Notes: generated by a model from the sequence alone, not told the origin. 64,000 nt of DNA from Cristatella mucedo (GCA_009760855.2 WPIO01000046.1:2103501-2167500); one strand, 5' to 3'; positions 34,167-44,760 are shown, counted from the first letter of the stretch. Program-made: numbers and translations.

Positions 34167-36892
34167 GCTTGCCTTGCTTCTCTTGCCCAGTTTATACTTG
34201 TGCCTTCACGTAGTCGCCAAGCACAACCTAGGCTTTCATTCAATTTTACTCATGCTTTGATCCATCCCAGCTCGACGAACTCTCTCAGCGCGCTTGCTGC
34301 AAGTAATGCAGACACATGGCAACAAACTTTCTCAAATTAAATGACGGTGAAACCAACTTACTAGTTATGGGAAAAACAAGTGTGATTCGGAAATTGAAAA
34401 GCTAAACGCTAAAATCGGCTCTGCCAGCATATTTTGTGTAGCATCTGCACGAAATCGAAGTGTCCTGTTCCTAAGTGACCTTTCATTAGACGACCACATT
34501 AGCTCCTCAGTCAAGCTTGCCTACTTTCAGCAACATAACGTTGCTAAAATTTGGGCTTGCTTAGACAGGGATACTGCATCCAAATTGGTCCACACATTTG
34601 CAATATCCCATCTCGACGTCTGCAACTCACTACTTGCTGGTCTAAGGGGCCTGTGCAATCAGGCGCTTACAGTTGGTGCAAAAAACTGCAGGTAGGCTTG
34701 TCTATCGTGAGCGTCGAAGTTGCCACGCCACACCACTTCTCGCCGACCTGCACTGGCTACCAGTCAAGCAACGCATCGCCATCAAGGTTCTGTCACTCAC
34801 TTTGAGGTCTCTTCATTCTCTGGCTCCAGCCTATCAGAACTACTTACCCACCAGGCTAACCATAGTACCACCTGCTTTCTGAAGCAACTCGTTTACCTTA
34901 ACCTTACACGAGCCTCAAATACCCGACGCCTGGAACTCACTTGCGACTGACGTCATGATACCCTCTAACTTAAAATTAAAAAAATATAAATGATTCATTT
35001 GTATAGCGCCCCAAGAGAACTTAATCTCTATTCAGGTGCTTCACATATGCCTTGGGCTCCAGCCCACGACCTCAGCCAGACCTAAGTCAGGGCGAGCACC
35101 GTAGCCACTGGACCAAACCAGTTCGACTTGACATTTAAAAAGAAGCTAAAAACGCACCGATTTATCACAGCATTCAGTGGGTCCTTGTGATCCGTCGTTT
35201 GTGTGCTTATGCATGCTGACACTGCGCATGCTGCCACGAACCATATTTTCATACTGACCCTGTGCATGCTACCACTAACCATACGATCACGCTTCCTTTA
35301 CAGCACATGTAAAGTGCCTAGAAAGAGACTTGAGTTCTCTGAGCGTGCAATACAACTATACAACTACATTGCTATTATTTATTTTATTATCAGCCTGTGC
35401 TATACAAATGTATTATTATTGCTATTACAAGCCTGAGGATTGGACGAGACTTCTGATGACGAAAAACCAAAGACGACAAGGCACAGTGACTTCCCGGCAA
35501 CAGACTGAGCCCACCAGACCGGTAGCGAGCAGGCAGAAACTGTGCAAGCACTGCGCTGGCTGAGCGCTCCGATCGGGGGGGGGGGAGGAGGGGAGGTTGC
35601 GACACACGAGGCGGACAGCGGGCAGGACAGCGCGCAGCTGTGACCCTCCGACGACCGTCCCGGCTACTGAGGATTCAGTCTAGAGCCGAGCAAGCTGCTG
35701 CTGCTGCTGCTGCTCGGTCTTCTTTGAGGCTTCGGGAAGCTGCGGGGACAGGGATACGAGCGGCGCGGCACGCACACCTGATACAAGATGGCCTTGACCT
35801 CTTCGCCGCTAGTGGCACCCTGCAGCTGCCCCAGAGCCAACTCTGCCGGTATGCGCTGCGACGCAACGTCGGCTGCGTAGTCAGTGCAATGACCGTCGAA
35901 GACGCCGTAGAGATAAGTGTTATCTCCGAGCCTTTAAAGAACAAAAGCCCGGCACAAACAAATGCACCGCAATCAATGAGAAGAGACGCCGCCGCGCATA
36001 CGGCACAGAAATACGGGCGGCAGCAGCAGCAGCCGCGTGCTCGATGTGGCTGCTGCTCGGAAGACGGGGAGAGAGAGAGAGAGAGTACCTCTACCTTCTA
36101 CCCCCCCCCTTGTACGCGACACCGCTTGCTCGGCGTGCTCTTTTTTGGTAGCATTTGAATCCTGCTAACTGACCTCTCGATGCAAAACGAAAGAGCGACT
36201 CTATCCCATTAACAGGTGTGAACATTGCTTTTTTGAATAGAAAAAAATGCTGCATCTGGCAAAGTTGGAATGCCGGGACTGATGACAAAGGGGGAGAAGA
36301 CCGCAGACAAAATATTTTCCAATTACCGATCAAGCATTTCGGCCTCGGACGGCCTATCTACCTGGCTGCTGTACCATAGGAATAATGTGGCTACAGAGCA
36401 TGCGTTTGGGTAGGCATCCATTAGGATGGCAGTGGCTGTCGGCACTTCAGCTTCGAAATAGCCACGCGCGCACAGAATGACAGGATATTACGGCAGCCGC
36501 CAGCAGGCAACGAAGTGACAAAGCTCAGGATTAAAGAGTCAAATAAGCCAGTCAACTCCAGAAAGTGATAAGAGCACACCGAAACAGAACGCGAGGGTTA
36601 AGTTGCGCAAATGCGACCGAACTCGCCGAACAGCTTACTCGTCAAACTGACTGGCCACGTTTTCGCGAGCTCACCAAACTAGCAGCGTTTACAAGGTCAA
36701 GCACTGCCCTCCGTATGCTAGCCCGACTAGCCGCAGCAGCAGGGCTTTGGCCCTAGCTCCAGCGACCGCACGGGGGGGGGGGGCGCTCGGTATGCGCACA
36801 GTGCCCGAGCATCAGCCTAGGCACTGCTGGAAGCTCTTGCTGCTACTGCTGTTGAAATAAATAAAAAACTGCGGTGCCTACACCCAAACACG

Positions 36893-36936
<44 letters not shown>

Positions 36937-38446
36937 CATTTGCATAGCACCCTAAGAGAACTGAATCTCTATCAAGGCGCTTCCCATATGCCTCTCAGGG
37001 TTCGAGCCCACGACCCCGGTCGTCAAAGGCGAACACCTTGACCTCGGTCATCAAAAGCGAGCACCTTAACGCCAGGGCCAAACGAGGGTGACAACCTGGG
37101 GCGCCAAGCACGACAGCAGCAGGCGGCGAGCGGATGCCAGGAAGCGATCATCCTGATCATTTATAAGGCAGACACAGGGTTCTCGAAATCGCCACTTTCG
37201 CTCAACCGTTAGCCTCTTACTCCTAAACTAGACAGACAGCTTCCCACGGACAAGGCTCCAACCCCTCTACCACTTGGGTCAATAGCAGAAACAAAGCCTC
37301 GTATTTGATTGGTCGGTCTCGACTAAAAGCCTGGGCTGCAAGTAGGAACAGCTCCAACTTGGCAAGCAGGGGTCCAATTTCTCCAAGTGCAGCCACAGCA
37401 AAAGGCCGAGCTCCACCGACAACCGTCGAGTCGGCCACTCCACGTGCAAATCCACGCGCCCTCGACAAATGCTCCTCTGCCTCACAGCCTCACATCTGCC
37501 GCGCATTCATCTAGCCATCAGTGGCTTTCAGCTTTCCTCCCTCCCTCCCCCCCTCCCCCTCCCCTCCCCCCCCCCCCCCCGATCTCAACGCATACCTAAA
37601 AGTAGGACCGCCAGCCATTGCGGCATCTGCATCTGCACGGGACGATGACCGTGACGCGTTGCTTTCGCGTTTCCACTTTCGCTGAAGAAAGTGAAGAGCG
37701 AAAGCAAGGCGTCAACAGGAAGCAGGAAGCCAGCAGGAAGTGGACTCGCCAGGTCACGCACAGCGGCTAGGAGCCGGGAGGAGAGGCCGGCATGCCCAAC
37801 TACTAGGCTAGGACGAACGGAGCGAAGGCCTGCGCAGACACCCTCGGGGCTGCCTGTGTCTCATCCCGAGCGTGTTGGCGAGCACGCCGGACGCATGCGC
37901 AGACCGCCAGCAGACTGCTGGTTTTGCCCCAAGCAAGTTTCGAGCAGGGATCCTCAGCTCTTCCAACTCCGGTAGGCGTCTTCAAAAGAAAGATGCCTCT
38001 CCCGTAGTCTAGCCGAAAGGCCTCGAAAAATTCAGGAGGTCAAAGACAGAATGCAGCAAGCAGCCGGGGCACCGACCCGACCCGAAGGTCCTGCAGCCTA
38101 CAAGGGGCCAGTCAGAAAAATGCAGCACGCAAGCCAGTGGCGACTTTCGCTGCCGCGATAGTCTGCTCTAGAATCCAAACGCACGAGCGCAACACTTGCG
38201 GCCAATGCTAGAGCTCGTTTTACTGTTAGACATGCCTGCACGCATGAGGGTGCACACGCCAGTACACGCAGCGCCACGCCATCGCCACGCATGCTGTCCG
38301 AAACGCGGCCATACATACTTGAAGTGGAAGCTCTTGTCCTCACATGGATGCTCCTCCTGGCGGTGTCCGTCTTCACGGTAGCGCTGGTTGGTGGAAAAGC
38401 CGACACCCGAGAGATAGCACACGGGCAAGCCATCAGTCCAGGTCTC
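24538..38446 (-). CDS. TAB1: TAB1 orthologue (TAK1-binding protein 1), 5' exon missing
   Basis: TAB1 is the PP2C-fold regulatory subunit that binds and activates the kinase TAK1 (MAP3K7) in immune and developmental signalling. Exons on the minus strand are 38446-38319, 35931-35778, 31915-31826, 31604-31469, 29168-28934 and 25441-24538. All introns are GT-AG with matching phases (2, 0, 0, 1, 2). They give 548 residues plus stop, against 504 in human. Landmarks are LPVCYLSGVG, YLYGVFDGH, GTSRALLC, RCLGDYSVKGGY, IAEPEI.G..PLDG, RHDDMTLLVRSFGYP and, near the C-terminus, VEAYVSFAEY, which matches the TAK1-docking segment VEPYVDFAEF. Between residues about 360 and 480 lies a Ser/Gly/Asp-rich linker. 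The short first coding exon, upstream of ETWTDGLPVC, was not found. Introns are 0.2-3.9 kb and filled with repeats. Confidence 0.95.
25535..26745. mobile_element. foldback (long inverted repeat) element, copy 1
   Basis: The left arm (25535-25750 and 26049-26310) and an imperfect right arm (26310-26745) are inverted copies. Both ends carry AATCGAT...GGGTGCCTTT and GCATGCTG blocks. The left arm aligns with the foldback copy at 58.4 kb. A LINE-B 3' end is inserted in the left arm. It lies about 95 bp into the TAB1 intron next to the terminal exon. Confidence 0.75.
25751..26048 (+). mobile_element. LINE-B 3' end
   Basis: It has the GTGCTTATGCGTGCTGACAC 3' UTR, GCAGCAAATGTAAAGCGCC, stem-loop and TTATTA tail. 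It is nested in the foldback element. Confidence 0.85.
26746..27371. other. TAB1 intron, pyrimidine-rich stretch
   Basis: No recognised repeat except a CT-rich tract at about 27175-27290 (CTCTCTCCCTCTCACTCTG style). Confidence 0.4.
27372..28745 (-). mobile_element. LINE-A copy in TAB1 intron
   Basis: It runs from the 3' region (27372) through GAGGAGGCTGAAACTG (about 27930) to the RT region near AACAGCAAAGGACCAAGG (28690). It is very diverged. SINE-A is inserted at 27602-27778. Confidence 0.75.
27602..27778 (-). mobile_element. SINE-A copy 6
   Basis: TTAGCTGATGCAACAGCCTC tail and AAACCCACGACCGGTCGTG B-box region in reverse. It is nested in LINE-A. The flanking LINE-A sequence (AAAGGATG and CCACAGTCGGCAGTAGGAG) is contiguous in other copies. 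Confidence 0.8.
28934..29168 (-). CDS. TAB1: TAB1 235-bp exon
   Basis: The acceptor is gattgcag and the donor is gtaacg, phase 2. It encodes GTSRALLCQMDGSVSLRVRC, VDHTVDNEGELARLAALGLS and RCLGDYSVKGGY. Confidence 0.95.
29449..29512 (+). mobile_element. LINE-B stem-loop tail insertion
   Basis: GTAAAGTGCCTAGAAAGTG, TTTCTCTTAAAATGC and ATTATTATTA. It lies in a TAB1 intron. Confidence 0.75.
29830..30095 (-). mobile_element. LINE-B fragment
   Basis: Aligns with the DLHWLPVKQRI region (GAGCCAGTGCAGGTCGGCAA) of other copies. TAB1 intron. Confidence 0.75.
30400..30725 (-). mobile_element. LINE-B fragment, second copy
   Basis: It encodes the LKSFGDHAFTSYV region and overlaps in content with the 29.8-kb fragment, so it is a separate insertion. 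Confidence 0.7.
30783..30940 (-). mobile_element. SINE-A copy 7
   Basis: TTAGCTGATTGAACAGTCTC tail, CTTGTAGTGGGCAATAGAGG body and a degenerate B box. TAB1 intron. Confidence 0.75.
31469..31604 (-). CDS. TAB1: TAB1 136-bp exon
   Basis: The acceptor is ctctctgcag and the donor is gtacgt, phase 1. It encodes GNQYEAVKHAPDKMRRLEVI and then SGTSALVALVHNDMLYFASI, the central PP2C beta strands. Confidence 0.94.
31826..31915 (-). CDS. TAB1: TAB1 90-bp exon
   Basis: The acceptor is gtctcgtag and the donor is gtaagc; the exon has exactly 30 codons, phase 0 at both ends. It encodes AIRQAEKEFFVSIGDLLAER and on to HQY, collinear with the vertebrate VERSFLESIDDALAEKASLQ helix. Confidence 0.93.
32309..32381 (+). 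mobile_element. LINE-B stem-loop tail insertion
   Basis: AAGCGCCTAGAGAGAGATTA, GGGTGCTTTATCAAG and TTA repeats. It lies immediately before the long LINE-B copy, in a TAB1 intron. Confidence 0.8.
34134..34162 (+). repeat. CT dinucleotide run inside LINE-B RT
   Basis: About 14 CT units directly follow the codons for YGVAQGS, replacing the conserved continuation of the QGS motif. Confidence 0.95.
34991..35126 (-). mobile_element. SINE-B copy 3
   Basis: TGATTCATTTGTATAGCGCC through GGTGCTTCACATATGCC to GACCAAACCAG in reverse. Nested in LINE-B just before its KKLKTHRFIT codons. Confidence 0.88.
35778..35931 (-). CDS. TAB1: TAB1 exon with VFDGH motif
   Basis: The acceptor is gttctttaaag and the donor is gtgtgc. 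It encodes LGDNTYLYGVFDGHCTDYAA and on to EEVKAILYQ. The Asp of VFDGH is encoded at 35897-35895. Surrounding GC-rich ORFs on both strands are shadows. Confidence 0.95.
35932..36896. other. TAB1 intron, unassigned
   Basis: No repeat recognised apart from short G and GA runs (about 36069-36086, 36771-36783). Confidence 0.35.
36897..36933. repeat. TA dinucleotide run
   Basis: Uninterrupted AT repeat adjoining the 3' end of SINE-B copy 4. Confidence 0.95.
36934..37084 (-). mobile_element. SINE-B copy 4 with internal duplication
   Basis: Typical SINE-B with a near-intact B box (GGGTTCGAGCCC in reverse context). About 28 bp of the head are duplicated in tandem (37013-37040 and 37041-37069). Confidence 0.85.
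37085..38318. other. TAB1 intron, unassigned
   Basis: GC-rich in part, with a C-rich homopolymer region at about 37530-37580. No gene or repeat recognised. Confidence 0.35.
38319..38446 (-). CDS. TAB1: TAB1 first recognised exon
   Basis: The acceptor is ctccttctag after a pyrimidine tract and the donor is gtatgt. It encodes ETWTDGLPVCYLSGVGFSTN and on to SFHFK. It matches the vertebrate SWTDDLPLCHLSGVG region at the start of the PP2C fold. Confidence 0.93.
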
Positions 38447-38849
38447 CTAGAAGGAGAAACAGGCGAGAGTGCTGTGCACGTCGGTCGCGTCAAGCTAGCA
38501 AGAAGCCCAGCCGCTCGCATAGGTCAAGTCGGCAAGTGTACGAAAACAAGGTGCGTGGCTCGGGTGTGCAGCGAGTCGGTCCAATTGCAGGAAGCAGCAG
38601 AGAACGTTTCGGTGCAAAAAGAGTAAGAATTTGGGGCATCTCACAAACTGTGCACTGCACGTTGCATACATTGTGAAGGACGCATCTGCATCATTTAGCA
38701 TAAGAGTGAGGTGTGATGGCGATTAGAAGCCGGCAGCATAGAATTTGATACACGATTTAGGATGCATTACATTCGAAAAGTCTTGAGTAAGTTTCGAAAC
38801 CGTCTAAAAAGTGGCCACAAGCTGTCAGCCCTAGCAGCAGCCGAGCAGT

Positions 38850-39400
38850 CCTACACCGGGAGTAGATCAGATAGGTAGGCTAGAGGCAAAGAATGAAGGA
38901 ACCTGAAAGGGAGTGACAAAACCTTGAAGCCGATCCGTTGCTTGACTGGGAGCCAGTGCAGGTCGGCGAGAAGTGGTGTGATGTGGCAACTGCAACGCTC
39001 ACGACAGGCAAGCCTAGCTGCAGAGTTTTGCCCCAGCTGCAAGCGTCTGAGTGCACAGGCTGGTAGACCAGCTAGCAGTGAGTTACAGAAGTCGAGACGG
39101 GATGCCATAAATACATAGACCAATTTCTATGTGGTATCCCCGTCTAAACAAACCCCAATTTTAGAAATTGTATGTAGCTAAAAGTGGGCAGACTTGACTG
39201 TGTAGCCGATGTGATCGTCTAATGAAAAGTCACTTTGGCAAAGGACACCGAGATTTCGTGCAGATTCAACAGGAGATATGCTGGCAGAGCCGATTGTGAG
39301 TTAAAATTTCCGCTTTCTGAATCACACTTGATTTGCCCATAACTAGTAATTTGGATTTATCATCATTCAAATTAAGAAAGTTTGCTGCCATCCATGGGCC
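38850..39400 (-). mobile_element. LINE-B fragment
   Basis: It encodes SRLDFCNSLLAGLPACALRR, ITPLLADLHWLPVKQRI and FKVLSLPFRFLHSL. It then covers the part equivalent to 34.3-34.6 kb. No 3' tail. Confidence 0.85.
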
Positions 39401-39542
39401 GGTGTCATCAATACATGCAGCACCAAGCCAACCGACTCGACGATACTGCTGGTGACAGTTCGAAAAAGCGGGAGTAACGCTTCACGATTTAGAGCGAAAT
39501 CGCAGCGCCGAGAAGACATGCACATTCTTAGCGCGAATAATG

Positions 39543-39606
39543 GCAATAATCGTGCATTGGTGTGGGGCCTTGAGAGAACTGCATCTCCTTGGTGCTTCAC
39601 ATATAA
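39543..39606 (-). mobile_element. SINE-B tail fragment
   Basis: CTTGAGAGAACTGCATCTCC and GTGCTTCACATAT match the SINE-B 3' portion in reverse. Confidence 0.5.
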
Positions 39607-41974
39607 TGCTGAGTGCAATAGTGTCCTCTAAATTGCCTCTGAACATAGGAGCCATAAAGCCAACCACGCCTAATATGTGGAACCAGTTCAGAGCAAATAC
39701 TGAGAGCTTCGACAATGTAGCTAGCACTCGCAGGACTTCAGCAAAGCACCGCGGCGCGCCATGGAGAGAGGGCACGTACGACTGGGAGGCGGTTCTCGGT
39801 TAACTAGCGCGTGACTTGCGCCCCCACCTCTGGACCGGGACTCTTCATCGTGGGACGTCAAAGCAGTATCAAAGCGACATCGCGCCGTCGTTTGTCAGCC
39901 GCCCAGTACGCCAAGCCAAGCCCGACATATGGGTAAAAAGGCGAAAAGTGGCGCCGGCGCAACACATTATGTAGGTCTCCAGACCACGCCCAGTAAAAAT
40001 GTGGGAGCTGTCCGGCTCGAGTCGGCATCGCGCGGTCCCTCCGCCCTCCCCCCCCCCCGGCCTCGTACGCTCCCTCGAACGCCCGAACCTGTTTGGCAGG
40101 CCGCGGGCGAGGGCAGTTCGGGTTTCGACGCACGCTTTTTCATAAACTATCTCACTTTAATTTTTGCAGTGACAAAATTGATCCCAACGGGGTAGGTGAG
40201 TTCTTTTACAGTTCGTCTTGACCCAGCCTGCGAGAGGATGGGAGGGCTCGAGCTGCCTCCCACCCGTGGTAGACGACCCGGAAGCGGCGCGCCGCGGGCG
40301 CATCGCTTCCGGGTACGTCGCCTCTAAACTCCAGGAAGTCCGGTTGTCCCCCATCCCGCGATGTGCTACGGATGTTATTGCTTTTCAAGCAAAAGAACGC
40401 TTTTCCAAGAGGAGCTACACAGAGGCTATTCTTTTTTCCCCAAGGTCTAATAGAGCTGCATCGTGGGCGCGAAGCGTCAGGCTCTGAAACTGGGATCGAA
40501 ATTTCGGTTTTAGATTGGTCTACAGACATTCGCAGAGGGTTACGTCTTCGGCGCTCAACTCTGGGTAGTTCTGAGACGACCTGTTTATTCGACGAGAGCT
40601 GAAGAGCGCCGCTGGGAGGCGCTGGTCTTCGTTGCGAAACCTCCGAGGGGCTTCTCTAGAAGGAGCCGTAACTGCTTTTAGACGAAACCGGCTAGGCAGG
40701 GCAGCAAAGAAACCGACTTCGTCGTGGGCTGGAGGTCTTCAGGCCCTCCAGCCCACGACGGCATCCGTTTTATTTAAACTGGACCCAAAGTGGCTTCCCA
40801 GGAAGGCGTGCCTTCAACGGCGAGCTCGAGACTCTCAGAAGATAAGGCGTGCATTCGTTGCGGGGGCTCAGAGGCGTAGCGAGGGGTGGTTAGGGGGGGA
40901 CAGATGTCCTCCGATGCCAAGGCCTTGGGGCGCTAAAAGCAAAATGGATTGTGCATAATTGTTTACAACTTTCAGATGAGAATACCAATTTTGATTTCAA
41001 GCAAGTCCTTGTTTCAATAGACTTTACTATTGCTGGCTTGATCTAATTAAGCGTGTTCACAGATTTGAAACAAGCTGTAGATTGACGCTCTGGCGGCACA
41101 CATGCGACGACATGGAACCACCGATGGGGCTTTAACCACCGTGTATTCGGTAGGCGCTGGTAGCTCAACGAGCGCATTGCCGTCCACCCCTCCTTCCGCA
41201 TTCCATCTGCCCTCCTTGTTCGCTCGCCCCATCATACTGCCTGCCACTGACAGACTGCGTCGCGTCAAGGGCGAGCCCGACTGCCTGCTCCGCCGCGTGA
41301 GCAAGGGAGAGCCAGCGAACCGCGGCTGAGCACCGACATAGTATTAAGTAACACAAGCTAGACTTACTTAACTGTCTTTGCTACGGCAACGAAGCAGTCA
41401 TGTCTAGCCACTTGTCAGATGTCCAAAAGAGGATACTGCCCAGAAACGAGGAGGCAATTTTTTTTAATGGGATAACCACAGCTTAAACCTGAAAGGAGTT
41501 AACACTGCACGTCATGATTCCGTTGTCACGGAGTTTTTTGAATAATAGAGAGCCCCTAAGTCTTCTTTTCACGATCAACTCTGAGGTGGGAAGAGCTGGA
41601 GAAAGTCTTGGCGGTCACTGTAAAACGCGACTCTGCAACAAGGTGAAGTGCAAGGGTGGAGGCTGCTTCGAAAGCTATCAATGATAGCCTAACAGCATTG
41701 TAGGTCTTTTGGAGAAATTGTCTGAGGACACAAGTGAAACACTTGAAACGAGAAGTGAAGATGGAAGTCTCTTACATTTTATTTTGAACTTTAGCTTCGT
41801 CGCTCTGTTGCCACTTTGGTACAGCATCTTACGGAAGACTGATCGCTTATATAAAAAATGCTGGGTCCAAAGATGGACTTCAATGAAGCCTCTTGAGACC
41901 TCAACTCTCTTGAGATTGAATTGCCAAGACTTCGAGAGGAGATGTGCCAGAAAGTCATACTAGATGGCAAAGTC
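39607..41974. other. unassigned, TAB1 5' side
   Basis: The missing first TAB1 exon and promoter should lie here or beyond. There are GC-rich patches at 39.7-40.3 kb and 40.4-40.9 kb and a 16-bp perfect inverted repeat at 40720-40760. No coding exon could be proven. Confidence 0.35.
40720..40760. repeat. 16-bp perfect inverted repeat
   Basis: CGTCGTGGGCTGGAGG (40720-40735) and its exact complement (40745-40760) are separated by 9 bases. It would form a strong hairpin. Confidence 0.9.
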
Positions 41975-42375
41975 TACGGTGGAGAGTTTTCTATATCACG
42001 CTCATACACTGAGCGGCTTCGGTGCACATACGGTAGCTAACAGATTCTATCTCATACAGCAAAGGGAAAATGAGAATGGATATATAGAAAGTGAGAATAG
42101 AAAGATAGTTGAGTCAAGTGGGGAGTCGATAACGTTAGTGGTAAGTAGCAGCGCCGGAAGGTTAGAGTGGTTGCGCCTGAGTTGACAACAAGAGAGAAGA
42201 TGTCATTGCGTTCGAATTGTGGAAGTGGGTTCCACAGTCTAGATCCTTCAGAGATAAAGCTTACAACGCCAACAGACTTTAAAGGAAAGAATGGAGAAGG
42301 TAAATAGCGTCAATATTGTACTCGGGGGCACGATGCGGCTGAAATTGGCGCACCGGTTCTGTTTCACGTGCTGTG
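41975..42375 (-). mobile_element. LINE-A fragment, old
   Basis: Blocks GTGGGTTCCACAGTCTAGAT and GATAAAGCTTACAACGCCAA match the LINE-A 3' region. Heavily diverged. Confidence 0.7.
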
Positions 42376-44589
42376 CTTACGGCAGAGGACTTTAGTTCAG
42401 TAGCTGCCACTGCGTTTTCACAGCAGTGCGTTGTCTCAGTTGTTGACTCAGGCCGGAATATCCTGCTGCTGCATTCTCTGATGCTCGGCTACTAAAATCA
42501 TTTGGAAGCATTTTGCTGAACAAACATCGCAATACATAGGTGATGCGGATAATTACCTTTCAACGGCCAACCATGACACTTCGCTATAACTTCGCACGAG
42601 TACAGAGTACAACGATAAATGCTGGAGTGTAATCCATAACGGGGGGGGGGGGAGGACATTTTATTGCCTATGCCAGTGAAGCGACCGCCACTCTCATAAA
42701 ACTTGGACATGAGGCCTCACTGAGTGGCCCTGTTAGCGGGAAGGCGGTCCTCTAGAATTCCAGGGAGGGCTTACTTGGCTTGCAGGCGCACCTTAGGCGC
42801 CTGACTTTGAAATCTCTCCCCGGAGAGAGGGACTAGCACTTAGTAGTAGATCAGGTCAAAAGTCGGTTCGGGCGATGTTGTGTGCGCCTGCGGCTCCTGC
42901 TCTGGTAATTAGCGAAGCGCCGTAACACTAATGTACATGCCTCACCTGTGGCCAATAGTTTTGCCATTGACGCAGCGAAGCGTCAGGCCACTAATGCATG
43001 TTATATTTCGTGCCGTCTGCTGCGATTCACCGAGCTCTCGTATATGTACGCTTTGAGAGCAATAAAGAAAGAGTCTCGTTACCGCTCATGTTCACCCGCT
43101 GCGTCTCCGCGAGACTCCACTAGAGCTGCCGCCGCCGGAGCCACTGTTATACAGCAGTGAGACTTTAGCACCGAGAGGCCCTCCTTCGGCGCCTGAGACG
43201 TTCAGATTTCTGAGGGGAATTTGTTACAAGTGGGGGATCGTGTTTTTTTATGAGGCTAAACAGACTTGTAGCCGTGTAAATAGGTCTCCACCCACTGGCG
43301 GAGCCAATTGGGGTAGGGGCCTATGCCCCCCCCCCACAGTATGCATAGAAGCAGCTCTCACTGATAGCCACAATTGCGAGCATTTGGCTTCAGTTGGTCT
43401 TTAATCAGATGCGTGGAGCAGGGGGGGGGGCTACGATCGTAGCCACGAAGATCCGATGGGACCCATTAGTTAAGTCGAAGTGAGAGCTGTTGTTAATCCG
43501 ACAGCAAGACATGCTTGGGTCCTAAAATAACCTGAAGCTACAAGTGACCATGCTGATAGGAGACAAGAACTGGCGAGAAGGCTGACTAATAGGCAGCATT
43601 AAGTATGCTGCTAGGCTGGTGGGCAAGTGAAAGAATGCCATCAGCTAATGGTTTCAAGCAATTTAACGAGTTATATTAACCCGAGGATGGCCATAAAGAG
43701 TTGGATCCGAGAGACTAACAACTGCACAAGTTTCGGAGCGAAAATTCAGTAGCTAAGCCAGAGACTGCCCTTCGAGAGAGATCGAACCTACGGCGACGAA
43801 AAGAGAGGTCTAACTGCGACTTCGCAGCTTCGTGTTCATGTGGCTACTTTGCTCGCAGCTGGTATCTTTTGAGCTGTAGAGGTCCTCCTTCAAGGTGTGG
43901 ATCATCGCTAGCGAAGCAGGCATAACGTAAGGACTATTGTACCACGATTCCGGTATTTTCGCTTAGTTGAAACCGGTAGGACCACTTCGAAGGGTAAAAC
44001 GCTCGTCGCAGCGAATAACCCTCCCCCCCCTTGCCCCAGCGCATAACCCACCCGGCAATTTAACCCCTGCTAATGACGCTAACCGGCCCACAATTAGCTG
44101 TCGCTTGCAGTGCCCAGTTATAAGTGGGCGTACTTTAACCCCATGCCAGTCCCAGATTTCGCATTCTCTCGGAGGAGCATGAGGGTGGGGACAGACAGAC
44201 ACTGCCATGGTAACAAGTCCAGTTAGGCCAACTTAGTACCATCATCCGCCACCTTGCTAGCACCCGAGGGACAGCGTAGAAAAGGCCTGAATCTTTGGGT
44301 TGTCACTGTCTGCGACTCGGTGGAGAGCGCATAGCAGCGGTCGCGGAATGACCGCATCAGCAGCAACCACCGGCTTTATTCCTGGCGATGCAGACGATCC
44401 ACTTGAGACAGCAGCCTTACAACTTCCTAAGGAAACGGATTCTGCACACGGCACCGAATAATGTCCCGACGCTTTCCCATCATGCAGTCACGCAGGCTGA
44501 GTCTGGTTGAGCCGGCCATGACCTATCGCAATATCCCCTGACTTGTCATAGTTAAAAAAATTACTAAAATTGCACCTGTTCCTCTTGGC
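42376..44589. other. unassigned, possible LTR at 42731-43153
   Basis: The stretch from TGTTAGCGGGAAGG (42731) to TTATACA (43153) contains CAATAAAGAAAGAG near 43060, as LTRs do. No partner or target duplication seen. Several homopolymer G or C runs (42641, 43328, 43420). Confidence 0.35.
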
Positions 44590-44760
44590 ATTGGCTGGGT
44601 TCTTGCGAATATCAATGTGAGCTAGTGCGTTCTGACGCTGCGTATGCTATCACTAACCATATTGACATGTTTCTCTTTACAGCATGCGTAAAATCCCTAG
44701 AACGAGGTCGAGGTCTCTGAGGGTGCTGTATAAATGTATCTTCATTACTTGCTTACTGTT
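44590..44760 (+). mobile_element. LINE-B 3' end, old
   Basis: GACGCTGCGTATGCTATCAC, CTTTACAGCATGCGTAAAAT and GAGGTCTCTGAGGGTGCTG. Diverged 3' UTR and tail. Confidence 0.75.

Larger units (their letters stand above)
32385..35425 (+). mobile_element. longest LINE-B copy
   Basis: About 3 kb in a TAB1 intron. Endonuclease pieces (MVAVVDRPP, LLVIGDFCIPFDN) are followed by a linker with KSSFYKK and ADRFSSFFASKIDKIRES. RT pieces follow (FDLSAAVDTIDQ; YGVAQGS at about 34115-34135; FLKLNDGE), then LLADLHWLPVKQRIAIKVLS. The 3' UTR ends in the stem-loop and TTA repeats. There are many stops. The RT ADD box is lost. A CT run is expanded at 34134, and SINE-B is inserted at 34991. Confidence 0.88.

Noticed and set aside
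35640-36158. 172-codon plus-strand ORF
   Set aside because: Antisense to TAB1 exon 35778-35931 and rich in CTG/GCT repeats; no domain.
39720-39762. ATG at 39762-39760 (minus) encoding MARRGALLKS, resembling the human TAB1 N-terminus
   Set aside because: The only nearby GT donor leaves phase 2, while the next TAB1 exon needs phase 0. The similarity is too short to trust.
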